Source of the DNA: Prevotella corporis DSM 18810 = JCM 8529
GTDB taxonomy: Bacteria > Bacteroidota > Bacteroidia > Bacteroidales > Bacteroidaceae
Reading direction: 5' to 3'
NCBI RefSeq assembly: GCF_000430525.1
Contig: NZ_AUME01000020.1
Coordinates: forward strand, 1-51,425
Length of the DNA stretch: 51,425 nucleotides
Below the pieces are notes generated by a model. It was not told where the DNA came from. It did no database searches and saw only the letters and a program-made list of their open reading frames with translations. Within the stretch, counting starts at the first letter, position 1. Every line of letters starts with the position of its first letter. The translations under genes were made by a program, and so were the position numbers. Of this stretch, positions 8,924 to 17,830 are shown in pieces.

Positions 8924-9745
8924 ATGAGTAAAAAATTTGTTCTAATGGGTGGATTAGGGGTAATTATGGCATTTACAAGCTGTACCACCCACTATCAGTT
9001 GACAACGATCGACCGAAGCAGAATACTGATAGACCAACGTTACGATGTGAGGCAAGATACCAAGGCCGTTGCCTTCCTTGCTCCTTACAAGCATCAGGTA
9101 GATAGTATAATGGGACCGGTCGTGGCACACTCTCACCACTACATGAAAGCTGAAAGACCGGAGAGTGATCTCTCTAATTTGCTGGCCGATATTATGGTGT
9201 GGGGGGCGAAAGCCTACAATGAAAAGGTTGATTTCGCAGTCTATAACATGGGAGGCATCCGTGCAGGCTTACCAGCTGGCGACGTTACCTATGGCGATGT
9301 GTTGGACATCGCACCCTTTGAAAACAAGATTTGTTTTCTTACGCTCACAGGTGATAAGGTAATGGAGCTTTTCAAACAGATAGCGCATGTTGGCGGAGAA
9401 GGTGTAAGTAAGGGAGTTAAGCTCGTTTTGAGTAAGAACAATACTTTATTGCGCGCTTATTTGAATGGTAAGGAGATAGATCTCAATGCCAAATACCGGA
9501 TCGCTACAATTGATTACCTGGCACAGGGCAATGATAAGTTGGAGGCATTTAAGGCTAAAACCGACTTCAATTCCCCACAAGAGGAATCCAATAATTCGCG
9601 ATACATTATCCTTAATTATTTTAAGGAACTAACTTCGCAGGGAAAAGTCGTCGAAAGTCGGACTGAAGGAAGAATTGTATATTTGATTCCAAATAAAGAA
9701 GTGGCAATAGGAGTAGCACACCATAAACAAATAAGGAAATTATGA
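8924..9745 (+). CDS. 5'-nucleotidase C-terminal-domain lipoprotein
   Basis: 273 aa from ATG 8924 (MSKKFVLMGG). The N-terminus is a lipoprotein signal ending AFTSC with Cys20. The remainder corresponds to the C-terminal substrate-binding domain of UshA-type 5'-nucleotidases: YNMGGIRAGLPAG (NMGGIR at 108-113), TYGDVLDIAPFENK and IATIDYLAQGND. It has no metal-binding phosphoesterase domain; that is encoded by the next gene, which overlaps by ATGA. The two products probably form one periplasmic nucleotidase; this half would be membrane-anchored through its lipid. Confidence 0.9.
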   Translation: MSKKFVLMGGLGVIMAFTSCTTHYQLTTIDRSRILIDQRYDVRQDTKAVAFLAPYKHQVDSIMGPVVAHSHHYMKAERPESDLSNLLADIMVWGAKAYNEKVDFAVYNMGGIRAGLPAGDVTYGDVLDIAPFENKICFLTLTGDKVMELFKQIAHVGGEGVSKGVKLVLSKNNTLLRAYLNGKEIDLNAKYRIATIDYLAQGNDKLEAFKAKTDFNSPQEESNNSRYIILNYFKELTSQGKVVESRTEGRIVYLIPNKEVAIGVAHHKQIRKL

Positions 9746-10584
9746 AAAGATACATATTATTGACAGCACTCTGTATGTTGAGTGTGGTGGCAATGGGGCA
9801 AAGGAAACAGCTGACGATCTTACACACAAACGACACCCACAGTCAGATAATACCTTTCAAGTCAACATTGGCTGATACCCTAAAGGCTGGAAGAGCAGGC
9901 TTTGTTAGGAGAATTGAATTGTTGAGGCAGGAACGTGCCAAAGACCCTAAATTATTATTATTCGATAGTGGCGATTTCTGTCAAGGCTCACCTTATTTCA
10001 CCATGTATAAAGGTGATGTTGAAGTAGGACTGATGAACCAAATGCATTATGATGCCGGAACGATTGGAAACCACGAGTTTGATTTTGGGTTAGAGAATAT
10101 GATAAGATTGTTCAAAGGTCTGAACTATCCGATTGTTTGCTCCAACTATGATTTTGCTGGTACAGAATTGGCAAAGATTGTGAAGCCATACACGATCATA
10201 AAACGCAAGGGAATTAAAATAGGAGTTATAGGATTATCTCCGGCACTTGAGGGATTGGTTTTAAAAGCCAACTATGGCCCATTGAAGTTCCTTGATCCTA
10301 TTACCTGTGCGCAGAAGTATGCCGACATTCTAAAAGGCAAGGGATGCGATTTGGTCATTTGTATTACACATTTAGGAGTCAATATCGAAGGTGTCAGCGA
10401 TGAAGAGCTCGCAGCTGAAACGCGTGGTATTGATTTAATACTCGGTGGCCATTCACACACTTTCTTGCAAGAACTTCTTTATGTGAAGAACCTTGACGGG
10501 AAACCTGTAGGCATAGACCAGAATGGCAAGAGCGGTATTTATATAGGAAAAATGCTGCTCGACTTTGATAAAAAGAAGAAATAA
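9742..10584 (+). CDS. 5'-nucleotidase metallophosphoesterase-domain protein
   Basis: 280 aa. Signal peptide (MKRYILLTALCMLSVVAMG) then the calcineurin-like fold: HTNDTHS (Asp31, His33), DSGDFCQGS (Asp75), GNHEFDFG (Asn110-His111), ITHLG and GGHSHT. These are the two-metal ligands of UshA-type nucleotidases. The usual C-terminal domain is absent; it is the preceding gene, overlapping by 4 bases (ATGA), in reversed order relative to the one-chain enzyme. Exported, with no lipobox. Probable job: phosphate release from nucleotides or sugar nucleotides outside the inner membrane. Confidence 0.92.
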   Translation: MKRYILLTALCMLSVVAMGQRKQLTILHTNDTHSQIIPFKSTLADTLKAGRAGFVRRIELLRQERAKDPKLLLFDSGDFCQGSPYFTMYKGDVEVGLMNQMHYDAGTIGNHEFDFGLENMIRLFKGLNYPIVCSNYDFAGTELAKIVKPYTIIKRKGIKIGVIGLSPALEGLVLKANYGPLKFLDPITCAQKYADILKGKGCDLVICITHLGVNIEGVSDEELAAETRGIDLILGGHSHTFLQELLYVKNLDGKPVGIDQNGKSGIYIGKMLLDFDKKKK

Positions 10585-10614
10585 ACAGATTTGAACGCTG
10601 ACTGCATCGGCTTT

Positions 10615-11361
10615 CTACTCAAAGTAGAAAGTCAGTGCAATCATCTTGGAATGGGCCTCTTTGACAGAGTTGGTGTACATCAGCATACTCTTGTCTCTGA
10701 GGTCCTTGGCATGATTGGTGTTCAGACAGTTCCCAATTCCGTACATAAACTTGAGTTCTGGTCTGAGTTTGAAGTAGGGAAGGTAGAAGTCGCAGCCTAT
10801 TCCAGCCTCAAGATACGCATCACCGCCTTTTAGTTTCAGGTAATCATCGTCCTTCCCCGACAAGTTCAGCATGGGATTGATGCCCACCATGACGTACGGA
10901 CGGTGATTGTTGAAACGTGGGGCTGCAGCTATCAAGTCGAGTGCACATGAGATGTAAGCAGACTTGAGGTCTTGAACCTGCTCGGTGGGCTCACCGTTTG
11001 CGTCACGATCTGAAAGGTTGCGGAATGTGATGTGTCGTGTTCCAAAATACATGGCTGGCGCAACCCTGAATTGAAAGGTTGTGTTGATTCGGAGTTCTCC
11101 AAGCACACCCACTGTGAAGCCGGCGTCCCATCGGTCCTGATCAGCAGAAACAGTCTTTTGAACGAGACCATTCCCATCGTCCAAGTCGACCATTTGCGGC
11201 CCAGCATTCAATAGTTCCAAATCCTGTATGTGTGCACCGACCATGACTCCAAAATGAAACTTTCTCAAATCGGTATAAGGTCTGTTTTGCACTGTTCTGG
11301 TCTGTGCAAACACATTGATTGCACACAACGATAAAATGGCTATGTAGAATATTTTTTTCAT
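10615..11361 (-). CDS. porT: PorT-like outer-membrane beta-barrel protein
   Basis: 248 aa with a signal peptide (MKKIFYIAILSLCAINVFA). After it comes RKFHFGVMVGAHIQDLEL, then alternating strands (FQFRVAPAMYFGTRHITF, PYVMVGINPML, YFKLRPELKFMYGIG) and a terminal aromatic, ALTFYFE. This fits the PorT family required for type IX secretion and gliding. The secreted protein at 41972-46570 could be a client. The assignment rests on pattern memory; a general outer-membrane barrel is the alternative. It converges with the 5'-nucleotidase pair; the intervening 30 bases hold no clear terminator. Confidence 0.7.
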   Translation of the reverse strand: MKKIFYIAILSLCAINVFAQTRTVQNRPYTDLRKFHFGVMVGAHIQDLELLNAGPQMVDLDDGNGLVQKTVSADQDRWDAGFTVGVLGELRINTTFQFRVAPAMYFGTRHITFRNLSDRDANGEPTEQVQDLKSAYISCALDLIAAAPRFNNHRPYVMVGINPMLNLSGKDDDYLKLKGGDAYLEAGIGCDFYLPYFKLRPELKFMYGIGNCLNTNHAKDLRDKSMLMYTNSVKEAHSKMIALTFYFE

Positions 11362-11573
11362 ATCTGAAACAATAACGTTGTACGTGGCTGGTTATTGTAT
11401 TTGCCATACAAGAGTTTGGTGGCGGCTCTATTTTTATGACGTCTAAATTCAGAAAAAAAGTAACGTTCTTATGATTAAATTCAAATAATGTTTTTACCTT
11501 TGCAACATACAAAAGTAGATACAAGATATCTATACAAAAACATTATTAATAAAAATAAAGGAGTATAATTATT

Positions 11574-11741
11574 ATGGCTTACGTAATTGGCAATGACTGT
11601 ATCGCTTGTGGTACATGTATTGATGAGTGTCCAGTAGGTGCAATTTCTGAAGGCGAAATCTATAAGATCGACGCTGATGCTTGCACAGAGTGTGGAACAT
11701 GTGCAGATGTTTGTCCAAGTGAGGCTATTAGCCTTCCATAG
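11574..11741 (+). CDS. 2[4Fe-4S] ferredoxin
   Basis: 55 aa from ATG 11574, with AAAGGAG about 9 bases upstream. Two classic clusters are visible: CIACGTCIDECP and CTECGTCADVCP (each C-x2-C-x2-C-x3-CP). A small acidic cytosolic electron carrier, likely paired with pyruvate:ferredoxin oxidoreductase or hydrogenase in an anaerobe. Monocistronic: TACCTTTGC (11495-11503) upstream and a hairpin terminator at 11773-11800 downstream. Confidence 0.96.
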   Translation: MAYVIGNDCIACGTCIDECPVGAISEGEIYKIDADACTECGTCADVCPSEAISLP

Positions 11742-11772
11742 GAAAACGCATAAACGTAACTGATTAAATTTT

Positions 11773-11800
11773 AGCGGGCTCATTAAAGTCCGCTTTTTTA
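11773..11800 (+). terminator. Ferredoxin terminator
   Basis: AGCGGG...TCCGCT stem followed by TTTTT, 31 bases after the ferredoxin stop. Confidence 0.85.
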
Positions 11801-12030
11801 TGCTCGATCTTGTTTGGTTGAGTTGTCGCGCAAAAAGGTGGAATGGAACCTATTCCACTGAGTCCCAAAAGTTCACCAAGTCGTCCTCGTTCTGACAAGC
11901 TAAAACTTGCTCCGATTCTCTAATTCTCTTTGGAATCATTCAGTAAAGATTTGTTTTTCTCAAGGGTATTGTCCTCAAAGATTGCGTCAGTTGGCATTTG
12001 TTGTTTTCGATGCTTATCAATCGTAAAATG

Positions 12031-12087
12031 AAAGGTAAGCTATTGGGTGGTGATAGATGACCTTTCGTGTTGTAAAACATTAGCTTT
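12031..12087. repeat. 22-bp-pitch palindrome array, copy C
   Basis: Units at 12031 (AAAGGTAAGCTAT), 12053 (ATAGATGACCTTT) and 12075 (AAACATTAGCTTT), exact 22-base step, 9-base spacers. Lies between two terminators. Confidence 0.65.
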
Positions 12088-12194
12088 TGCATGATAGACG
12101 GCCAATGGCTGATAATCAGTACTTTGTACCATTACAGCCTATTTGTATGCTCCCGTTCGAACAATATGATTTATTTTCTCGATATGTGACAAAT

Positions 12195-12228
12195 AAAAAA
12201 GCGATGATTTATAAATCACCGCTTTTTG
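12195..12228 (-). terminator. Terminator of the exbB-tonB-TPR operon
   Basis: Symmetrical hairpin, AGCG-TGATTTATAAATCA-CGCT, flanked by A and T runs, 20 bases beyond the stop of the TPR gene on the minus strand. Confidence 0.85.
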
Positions 12229-12246
12229 TATCTTAGATAATTTTAT

Positions 12247-13662
12247 TTACATACCTAGTGCTTTCTTAGCGTATTCATTTTCAGGGTTCACCTGTAGAAC
12301 CTTCTTGAAGTAGGAATCAGCTGTTTCCTTGTTGCCCTTCTTTGAGTAGTAGTAACCCAGTCCGTAGTAAACTTGTTCCAAGTAGCTCTTATCCTCATTT
12401 GTCAGTGAAGCTTTTGCCTCTTCGTATGCTGCTACTTTCTTGAAGATGTCAGCAACCATGTCTGGATCATTCTTCATCTGGGCTGCATTGGCCTCGTTCA
12501 ACCAAATCCAATCAGAGATGGATGGGAATTTGGTTATCATATTTTCATATACGCCAATGGCCTTGTCTAAGGTAGCGTTTTTCTCAGCTGTGTCGGTCAA
12601 TTTTTCTGCCTTGTCAATATAGGTCTGGGCAAGTTTCGACCAGTCAGTTGAATTCGCTTTACTACATCTGTTGAGGTAATCCATCTGAATCTCAAGCGCT
12701 TTGTCTTCCATCCCCTGTGCAGCGTAAACATCAGCCATACCCTTCAGTGGCTCAAGATTTTCCTTGTCCATCTCCATTGCCTTCTTAAAGTTTGCGAGCG
12801 ACTCGTCGAACTGCTTGTTGCCACATAGCGCCTTGCCGCAAACTGCATAGTCGTTGGCAACCTTCTTGCCATTGCCAGCAAACATGGTCTTTGCATACGA
12901 AAGGGCTTCGGTGTAGTTGCCCTTTTCCGTTGCGGCCATCATGCCGATACGCGCAATGTACTCACTGCTTGGGAACTTTTGCAAACCAGCTCTTACAACA
13001 TCCAATGTCTTGTCGTACATGCGTGAGATGAATGCAGTGTAACCATATTTATAGAAGTTCTCCTCACTCATGTTGGACAGCTGTGCCTTGTCAAACCATG
13101 CGAGTGCTTCGGCATACTTGCCGTCATTGAGCATGATTTCAGCCGCTGTAGCTTCTACAGGATAGTTAGGTTCTACTTTTCTGAGCTCCTCCAGCTTTTG
13201 GACAGCCACATCTGCGTTCACGTGGCGATAGACTTTGGCATAGCGCTCGTAAGCTTGGATGTTGTGTGGGTCAAGGCTGATGGCTGTCTGATACTGGGTT
13301 GCTGCAGCACCCGCATTACCAATACTGTCCTGAAGCGCAGCTATATCGCCAAGAAGGAGGTAACCTTCGCTACCGTTCATTTTCTTGTTGTTGACAACTT
13401 GGTTGGCAATTTTTGAAGCCTCGTCGTAATTGTGTTGTGCCAAGAAAATATTACCTAAAGCGATAAGGGCCTTTTCGTTTTTCTTGTACATTTTCATGTA
13501 ATCCTTGATAAGGTCCTTTCCTGCCTTCGGGTCGTTCGGTGCAGCTTCCATTGCACTGATGATAGGATTGAGAGCAGCCTTATAACTGTCGTCTTGAGCG
13601 ATTGCAGGAGTTGATAAGCTTAGTATCAATACTCCAGCTAATAAATATTTCTTCGTTTTCAT
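12247..13662 (-). CDS. Exported tetratricopeptide-repeat protein
   Basis: 471 aa with a signal peptide (MKTKKYLLAGVLILSLSTPAIA). The rest is a chain of helical TPR units, e.g. GYLLLGDIAALQDSIGNAG, NIQAYERYAKVYRH, LEPLKGMADVYAAQGMEDKA and the last repeat ending VNPENEYAKKALGM. Probably a periplasmic scaffold. Last gene of the exbB-exbD-exbD-tonB-pstS-like-TPR operon, 81 bases after the preceding gene, and ended by the hairpin at 12195-12228. Specific partner unknown. Confidence 0.88.
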   Translation of the reverse strand: MKTKKYLLAGVLILSLSTPAIAQDDSYKAALNPIISAMEAAPNDPKAGKDLIKDYMKMYKKNEKALIALGNIFLAQHNYDEASKIANQVVNNKKMNGSEGYLLLGDIAALQDSIGNAGAAATQYQTAISLDPHNIQAYERYAKVYRHVNADVAVQKLEELRKVEPNYPVEATAAEIMLNDGKYAEALAWFDKAQLSNMSEENFYKYGYTAFISRMYDKTLDVVRAGLQKFPSSEYIARIGMMAATEKGNYTEALSYAKTMFAGNGKKVANDYAVCGKALCGNKQFDESLANFKKAMEMDKENLEPLKGMADVYAAQGMEDKALEIQMDYLNRCSKANSTDWSKLAQTYIDKAEKLTDTAEKNATLDKAIGVYENMITKFPSISDWIWLNEANAAQMKNDPDMVADIFKKVAAYEEAKASLTNEDKSYLEQVYYGLGYYYSKKGNKETADSYFKKVLQVNPENEYAKKALGM

Positions 13663-13743
13663 AATTCCATTATTTAGTTAAACTTCAAGTGGACTTTTAC
13701 TAATTTGATGTTCCATTTCTCCAGAAGTTTAATGGTTAATGAT

Positions 13744-14706
13744 TTATTGAGTTTTTACTTTTACTTCTCTAATGTTGATTTCACCTCGGTAGGGGAGTAA
13801 ACCAGCCTTGAAGATGATTTTCTGGCCGATAGGCCCTGTGATGAAATTGGCAAAAGCCCAAGGCAATGCCTTGTGGGGGTCTGCGACGATGGCGTAAATA
13901 GTCCTGACAAAAGGATAACGACCATCGAGCAGATAAGCCTGATAGGGTTGCCAACTGTTACTGTCAATGGCCTTGCTCGTCTTTGAGATAGCCATCACTC
14001 GGATTTTTTTTGTGAATGTGGTGTTGGTGCTGTCTCTTCTGTCGTTCAGCCAGTTTGAGCCAATAACACCTATTGCGTTAGGAGTGTTGTGGACATACTC
14101 TATTACTGCCTTACTGTTTTTTGCAGCGACTATGTTCTCACTCTTGATGTTTTTTCCGTCTAATATGGAATCTACAACGTAATGGAGCGTTGCAGATGCT
14201 TTATTGTCGAATACTACTTGAATATCACCTTTGTCTGATTTGGGATAAATTTGGTTCCATTTGGTTACTTCGCCTTTCAAAAGCTTCTTGACATCCGTAA
14301 CGGTTATGCACGAATCGGTGTTGCTGCGGTTAATGATGAAGGCAATTCCATCATAGCCAATTGGAAAAACGGAAGGGATGGGCCCCTTGCCTCTTAAGAT
14401 TGCATCTTCGCCTTTCTCTAAAACTCGAGAGGTGAAGAAAAGATTGACCTTCTGGTCAAGTAACATTTTCATGCCAGTGTTATCGTCTGTATAGACTGGC
14501 AATAAATGGGTTTGAGGAAAGCGGTACTGATATACTTGCAACTCTTCCTCGATGATTGGGCTAAAACTTTCGTCAGAGGCGAATTTTATCGTCCCTGACG
14601 TCGGTGTATCTGTTCTACCGTCCTTGGCCTTCCTCTTCCCACAGGAGAAGAGAAAGGTTAGGGATAGTATCAATCCTACTGAAATGTAGAATGTGGATCG
14701 TTTCAT
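13744..14706 (-). CDS. PstS-like phosphate-binding lipoprotein
   Basis: 320 aa with lipobox LFSC (Cys22). The fold is that of phosphate-type periplasmic binding proteins: GTIKFASDESFSPI near the mature N-terminus, GYDGIAFIINRS, LLKGEVTKWNQIYP, AIGVIGSNWL and PWAFANFITGPIGQ. There are no pstC/A/B permease genes nearby; instead it sits 13 bases after tonB and before the TPR gene. A role tied to the Ton machinery rather than an ABC importer is inferred. Confidence 0.85.
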   Translation of the reverse strand: MKRSTFYISVGLILSLTFLFSCGKRKAKDGRTDTPTSGTIKFASDESFSPIIEEELQVYQYRFPQTHLLPVYTDDNTGMKMLLDQKVNLFFTSRVLEKGEDAILRGKGPIPSVFPIGYDGIAFIINRSNTDSCITVTDVKKLLKGEVTKWNQIYPKSDKGDIQVVFDNKASATLHYVVDSILDGKNIKSENIVAAKNSKAVIEYVHNTPNAIGVIGSNWLNDRRDSTNTTFTKKIRVMAISKTSKAIDSNSWQPYQAYLLDGRYPFVRTIYAIVADPHKALPWAFANFITGPIGQKIIFKAGLLPYRGEINIREVKVKTQ

Positions 14707-14719
14707 AATTTTTTTCAGC

Positions 14720-15607
14720 TTACTGGAGTTTGAACGTGATAGGAAGTGTGAACCAGACGTTGGCAGGCTGACCGTTGTTCATACCTGGGTTCCACCTCGG
14801 CATGCTGTTTACAACACGAAGCGCCTCTCTATCAAGTGCTGGGTCAACACCGCGAGCAATTTGTGCCTGACTAACGCTACCATCGCGTCCTACCACAAAC
14901 TTCACGATAACTCGTCCCTGGACTCCATTTTCAGCAGCAACTGCTGGGTATTGGATGTGTGATGAGAGCCATTGGTTCACGTTACCCTTGAAAGCTGGCA
15001 TCTGCTCAGCTACGGTGAAAATCTTGTTTTCGACCTCTGCCTTTGGAGCCTCTATCTTTGGAGCTTCCTGAACTGGTTTCTCAATTTTAGGTACGATGTC
15101 TTGTGGAGTTACAACTGTGCTTTTTGCAGCAGTAGTACTACGGTCATTAACACCTTCCTTTGTTTCAGAGCCTACCGCTTTGTCCGTATTGTTCATTTTG
15201 ACCATTGGAGGCATTTCTTCCTTTACATCCTTATCATCCTTGATGACAGGGGCTGTAAACTTCACAGTAGCACGAGTTTCAGGAACAATCTTTTCTGGCT
15301 CAATCTTCTTGGGCTCAGGTTTCTTCTGCTGTTCCTTACGCTTCTGCTGTTCTTTCTTAGCTTGTTCAAGAGCTGCAAGCTCCATCTTAGCTGCGTAAGC
15401 TTCCTGTGCTGCTAAATCATCATTGTGCTTTTTAATCTGCCATGCTAAGTAGCCACCACCGATGAATGCAGCAATAAGCAGAATAGCTAATGCTTTGATA
15501 TTTCGCTGTGAAACGGTCTTGCGGAGGTTGTAGGCTCCGTAAGTTTTGTTCTTATCGGCGAATACCATTTCGACCCATTTAGGATCGTATAGATCTATTT
15601 TTGCCAT
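14720..15607 (-). CDS. tonB: TonB-family energy transducer
   Basis: 295 aa. One membrane helix (about 34-55, ALAILLIAAFIGGGYLAW), a charged Lys/Pro/Glu linker (QQKRKEQQKKPEPKKIEPEK), and a C-terminal TonB domain (about 205-295) with GVQGRVIVKFVVGRDGSV, ALRVVNSMPRWNPG and WFTLPITFKL. The N-terminal 30 residues (DLYDPKWVEMVFADKNKTYGAYNLRK) are of the Bacteroidota type. It passes proton-motive-force energy to outer-membrane receptors. Confidence 0.93.
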   Translation of the reverse strand: MAKIDLYDPKWVEMVFADKNKTYGAYNLRKTVSQRNIKALAILLIAAFIGGGYLAWQIKKHNDDLAAQEAYAAKMELAALEQAKKEQQKRKEQQKKPEPKKIEPEKIVPETRATVKFTAPVIKDDKDVKEEMPPMVKMNNTDKAVGSETKEGVNDRSTTAAKSTVVTPQDIVPKIEKPVQEAPKIEAPKAEVENKIFTVAEQMPAFKGNVNQWLSSHIQYPAVAAENGVQGRVIVKFVVGRDGSVSQAQIARGVDPALDREALRVVNSMPRWNPGMNNGQPANVWFTLPITFKLQ

Positions 15608-15640
15608 TGTTATTTTTCTTTAATTGTTATACATCATTGT

Positions 15641-16300
15641 TTAAGCTTGAATGCCCTTCTTTGCCAGTAAGGCTTTCTCTTCAGCGCTTAACTTGTCAAT
15701 GACATAAGTTCCAATGTATGAAATCTGCATTTCATCGAGAATATCTACAAGATGACGGTAAGCAGCTTTATCAGTCGGTTTGATGATAACGGTCAATGTC
15801 GGTACCTTCTTGCCGTTGATATTACCTGTCTTGATATTAGCCACCTCTGCTTGATAGATAGAATCTGGATAAGCTGCCTCATTTGCAGCCTTCTTCTTCT
15901 TTAACTCCTGCATAGCGATACGCAAGTCTTCATAAGGAACGCTTGCACCATTGTCAACTTCCTTGTGCTGGAGTACGTAGCGAATGCCTGTCTTGCCAGA
16001 TGTCCAATCTGCTGGTTTCAGCCAGTTGGGATTGTTCAATTCTGGCTTTCCTTCTCCATAGAACATCTTGTCACCATCACCAATGAAGATTGTAATAGAG
16101 TGAGACTCTTTAGCCTCGTTCTTCTTTACATCAGGTTGGTTGACGTCTTTGCTTGGCATGGTCAATTCCATAGTTGAAGGCTTGCTCAGTGTTGTACACA
16201 ACATAAAGAAGGTAATGAGCAACATAAGCATATCAACCATAGGAGTGAAGTCCACGCGGACATTCATCTTCTTCTGTTTACTTTTTACTTCTTTTGCCAT
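15641..16300 (-). CDS. exbD: ExbD/TolR-family biopolymer transporter (second copy)
   Basis: 219 aa. A short basic N-terminus, one membrane helix (about 22-40) with VDFTPMVDMLMLLITFFML containing the conserved Asp, and a periplasmic domain ending VDILDEMQISYIGTYVIDKL. It overlaps the first exbD by one base (TAATG). It is the proton-channel partner of ExbB in the Ton complex; Bacteroidota often carry two different ExbD proteins. Confidence 0.93.
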   Translation of the reverse strand: MAKEVKSKQKKMNVRVDFTPMVDMLMLLITFFMLCTTLSKPSTMELTMPSKDVNQPDVKKNEAKESHSITIFIGDGDKMFYGEGKPELNNPNWLKPADWTSGKTGIRYVLQHKEVDNGASVPYEDLRIAMQELKKKKAANEAAYPDSIYQAEVANIKTGNINGKKVPTLTVIIKPTDKAAYRHLVDILDEMQISYIGTYVIDKLSAEEKALLAKKGIQA

Positions 16301-16959
16301 TATTTTTCCTCCTTGGCAGCTGCCCCTGCAGCCTTTTTAGCGTCCAACTGTGTTATCATGTAGTAGTGACTTTCATCCATGTCCTGGAGTTCGCTCATTA
16401 CTTTCTTAACCGTTCCGTAAGGAGTATCGGCATCAGATTTCAACGCAATTCTAACTTTTGGATTGACGTTGCGGGCTGCATTGACCCACTGTTGAAATTC
16501 TGTCATCTCCTGACCTTGGATACTATCGAGTGGAATACCCATCTTGGGGAGTTCTGCGTTACGAGCTCTAACAGGCTTTGACAAATAAGCTGCCAGCTTG
16601 TCGAGTGGAGCGCCGAAAGTTGACTCTGTCAGGAATGTCTTCTTCTGCTGATCAGTGAGCGTTGTAGGCATTGCATCAAGAATCTGACTCAACTCATTTG
16701 TGTTGTCGTAACTCATAAATACCTGGCCTTCGCCAGTCGGTTTTCCATCGGCTCCCTTTTGGGGGCTGATGAGGATTGTCAAGACACCGTTTTCAGGTAC
16801 GACCATATCGGAAACAGAACCAGGAGTGTTTACTTTCACTGGCTCATTCTTTACGAATGTTGATGTCAGCATGAAGAAAGTAAGCAACAAGGTCATAACG
16901 TCCGACATTGGGGTCATATCGATCCAGACGTCCTCTTTCTTAATCTTTACTTTACCCAT
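16300..16959 (-). CDS. exbD: ExbD/TolR-family biopolymer transporter (first copy)
   Basis: 219 aa. KEDVWIDMTPMSDVMTLLLTFFML near the N-terminus holds the membrane helix and conserved Asp. A 90-residue periplasmic stretch follows, then VRIALKSDADTPYGTVKKVMSELQDM. Same length as the next exbD but clearly diverged from it. Starts 31 bases after exbB and overlaps the second exbD by one base. Confidence 0.92.
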   Translation of the reverse strand: MGKVKIKKEDVWIDMTPMSDVMTLLLTFFMLTSTFVKNEPVKVNTPGSVSDMVVPENGVLTILISPQKGADGKPTGEGQVFMSYDNTNELSQILDAMPTTLTDQQKKTFLTESTFGAPLDKLAAYLSKPVRARNAELPKMGIPLDSIQGQEMTEFQQWVNAARNVNPKVRIALKSDADTPYGTVKKVMSELQDMDESHYYMITQLDAKKAAGAAAKEEK

Positions 16960-16990
16960 AGCGATAAAATTTTTAAAGGGTTAGCAAAAA

Positions 16991-17830
16991 TTAAGCTTCT
17001 TCTGTGTGGTTTACTTCGTATGTCTGAGCGATAGAATAACCAACCTCGTCGAGGGCATATGTCAACTTGTCAACCTTGTTTGAGAAGTAGTTGTAAGAAA
17101 CTACCGCACACCAAGATGTTGCAATACCAAATGCAGTGTTGATCAAAGCCTCAGAAATACCAGCAGAAAGTGCAGCAGAGTCAGCACCACCACCTGCAGA
17201 CAAAGCAGAGAATGACTTGATCATACCCGTTACAGTACCAAGAAGACCGGTAAGAGTACCGAGGGTTACGATGGTAGCGATAATTGGGAGGTTCATAGTC
17301 AAAGTAGGCATCTCAAGCTGAGTTGCTTCTTCGTGAGCCTGCTGAATCTTAGCAACCTTATTAGCTTTCTTCAGGTTTGCGTTTGCACCGGTTTCCATAT
17401 CTCTGTAAGCGTTCAAAGATGCCTTTACAACGTTTGCAACAGAACCCTTCTGCTGATCGCAAAGCTGATTAGCCTTGTTGAGGTCATTGTTGTTCAAAGC
17501 TGTCTTGATGTTAGCTACGAACTTTGGAAGAGCACCCTTGCCAAATGCGGTCTTCAAAGCCAACCAACGCTCGATTGACATAGCGAGCACAGTGAGTAAC
17601 AATGTGTGGATAACAGGAACGACTACTCCACCCTTGAAGATAGTACCCCAAACGTCTGCTGGATTTTCTCTTGTACCTGGGTCCTGGAAGTGCATGTCAT
17701 TTCCGAACCATGTGAAGAACAATACGAATGCTACGACTGCACAAACGACAATGATCCAAAATGCACCTCTAACTCCGTTGAAGCCCTCTGATTTTTTCTG
17801 TTGGGCTGCTTTCTGTTGTGTAGTTGCCAT
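16991..17830 (-). CDS. exbB: MotA/TolQ/ExbB-family proton channel
   Basis: 279 aa. Three membrane segments: near 28-44 (FWIIVVCAVVAFVLFFTWF), about 70-88 (VIHTLLLTVLAMSIERWLAL) and the long conserved TolQ block IATIVTLGTLTGLLGTVTGMIKSF followed by ISEALINTAFGIATSW. First gene of the Ton operon. Promoter-like minus-strand elements lie at 17958-17950 (TATCTTTGC) and 18269-18261 (TAAATTTGC). Confidence 0.94.
   Translation of the reverse strand: MATTQQKAAQQKKSEGFNGVRGAFWIIVVCAVVAFVLFFTWFGNDMHFQDPGTRENPADVWGTIFKGGVVVPVIHTLLLTVLAMSIERWLALKTAFGKGALPKFVANIKTALNNNDLNKANQLCDQQKGSVANVVKASLNAYRDMETGANANLKKANKVAKIQQAHEEATQLEMPTLTMNLPIIATIVTLGTLTGLLGTVTGMIKSFSALSAGGGADSAALSAGISEALINTAFGIATSWCAVVSYNYFSNKVDKLTYALDEVGYSIAQTYEVNHTEEA

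Larger units (their letters stand above)
11801..12246. other. Gene-free stretch with palindrome array C
   Basis: No coding frame supported. Holds the 22-bp-pitch array at 12031-12087 and the terminator of the tonB operon at 12195-12228. Confidence 0.6.
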
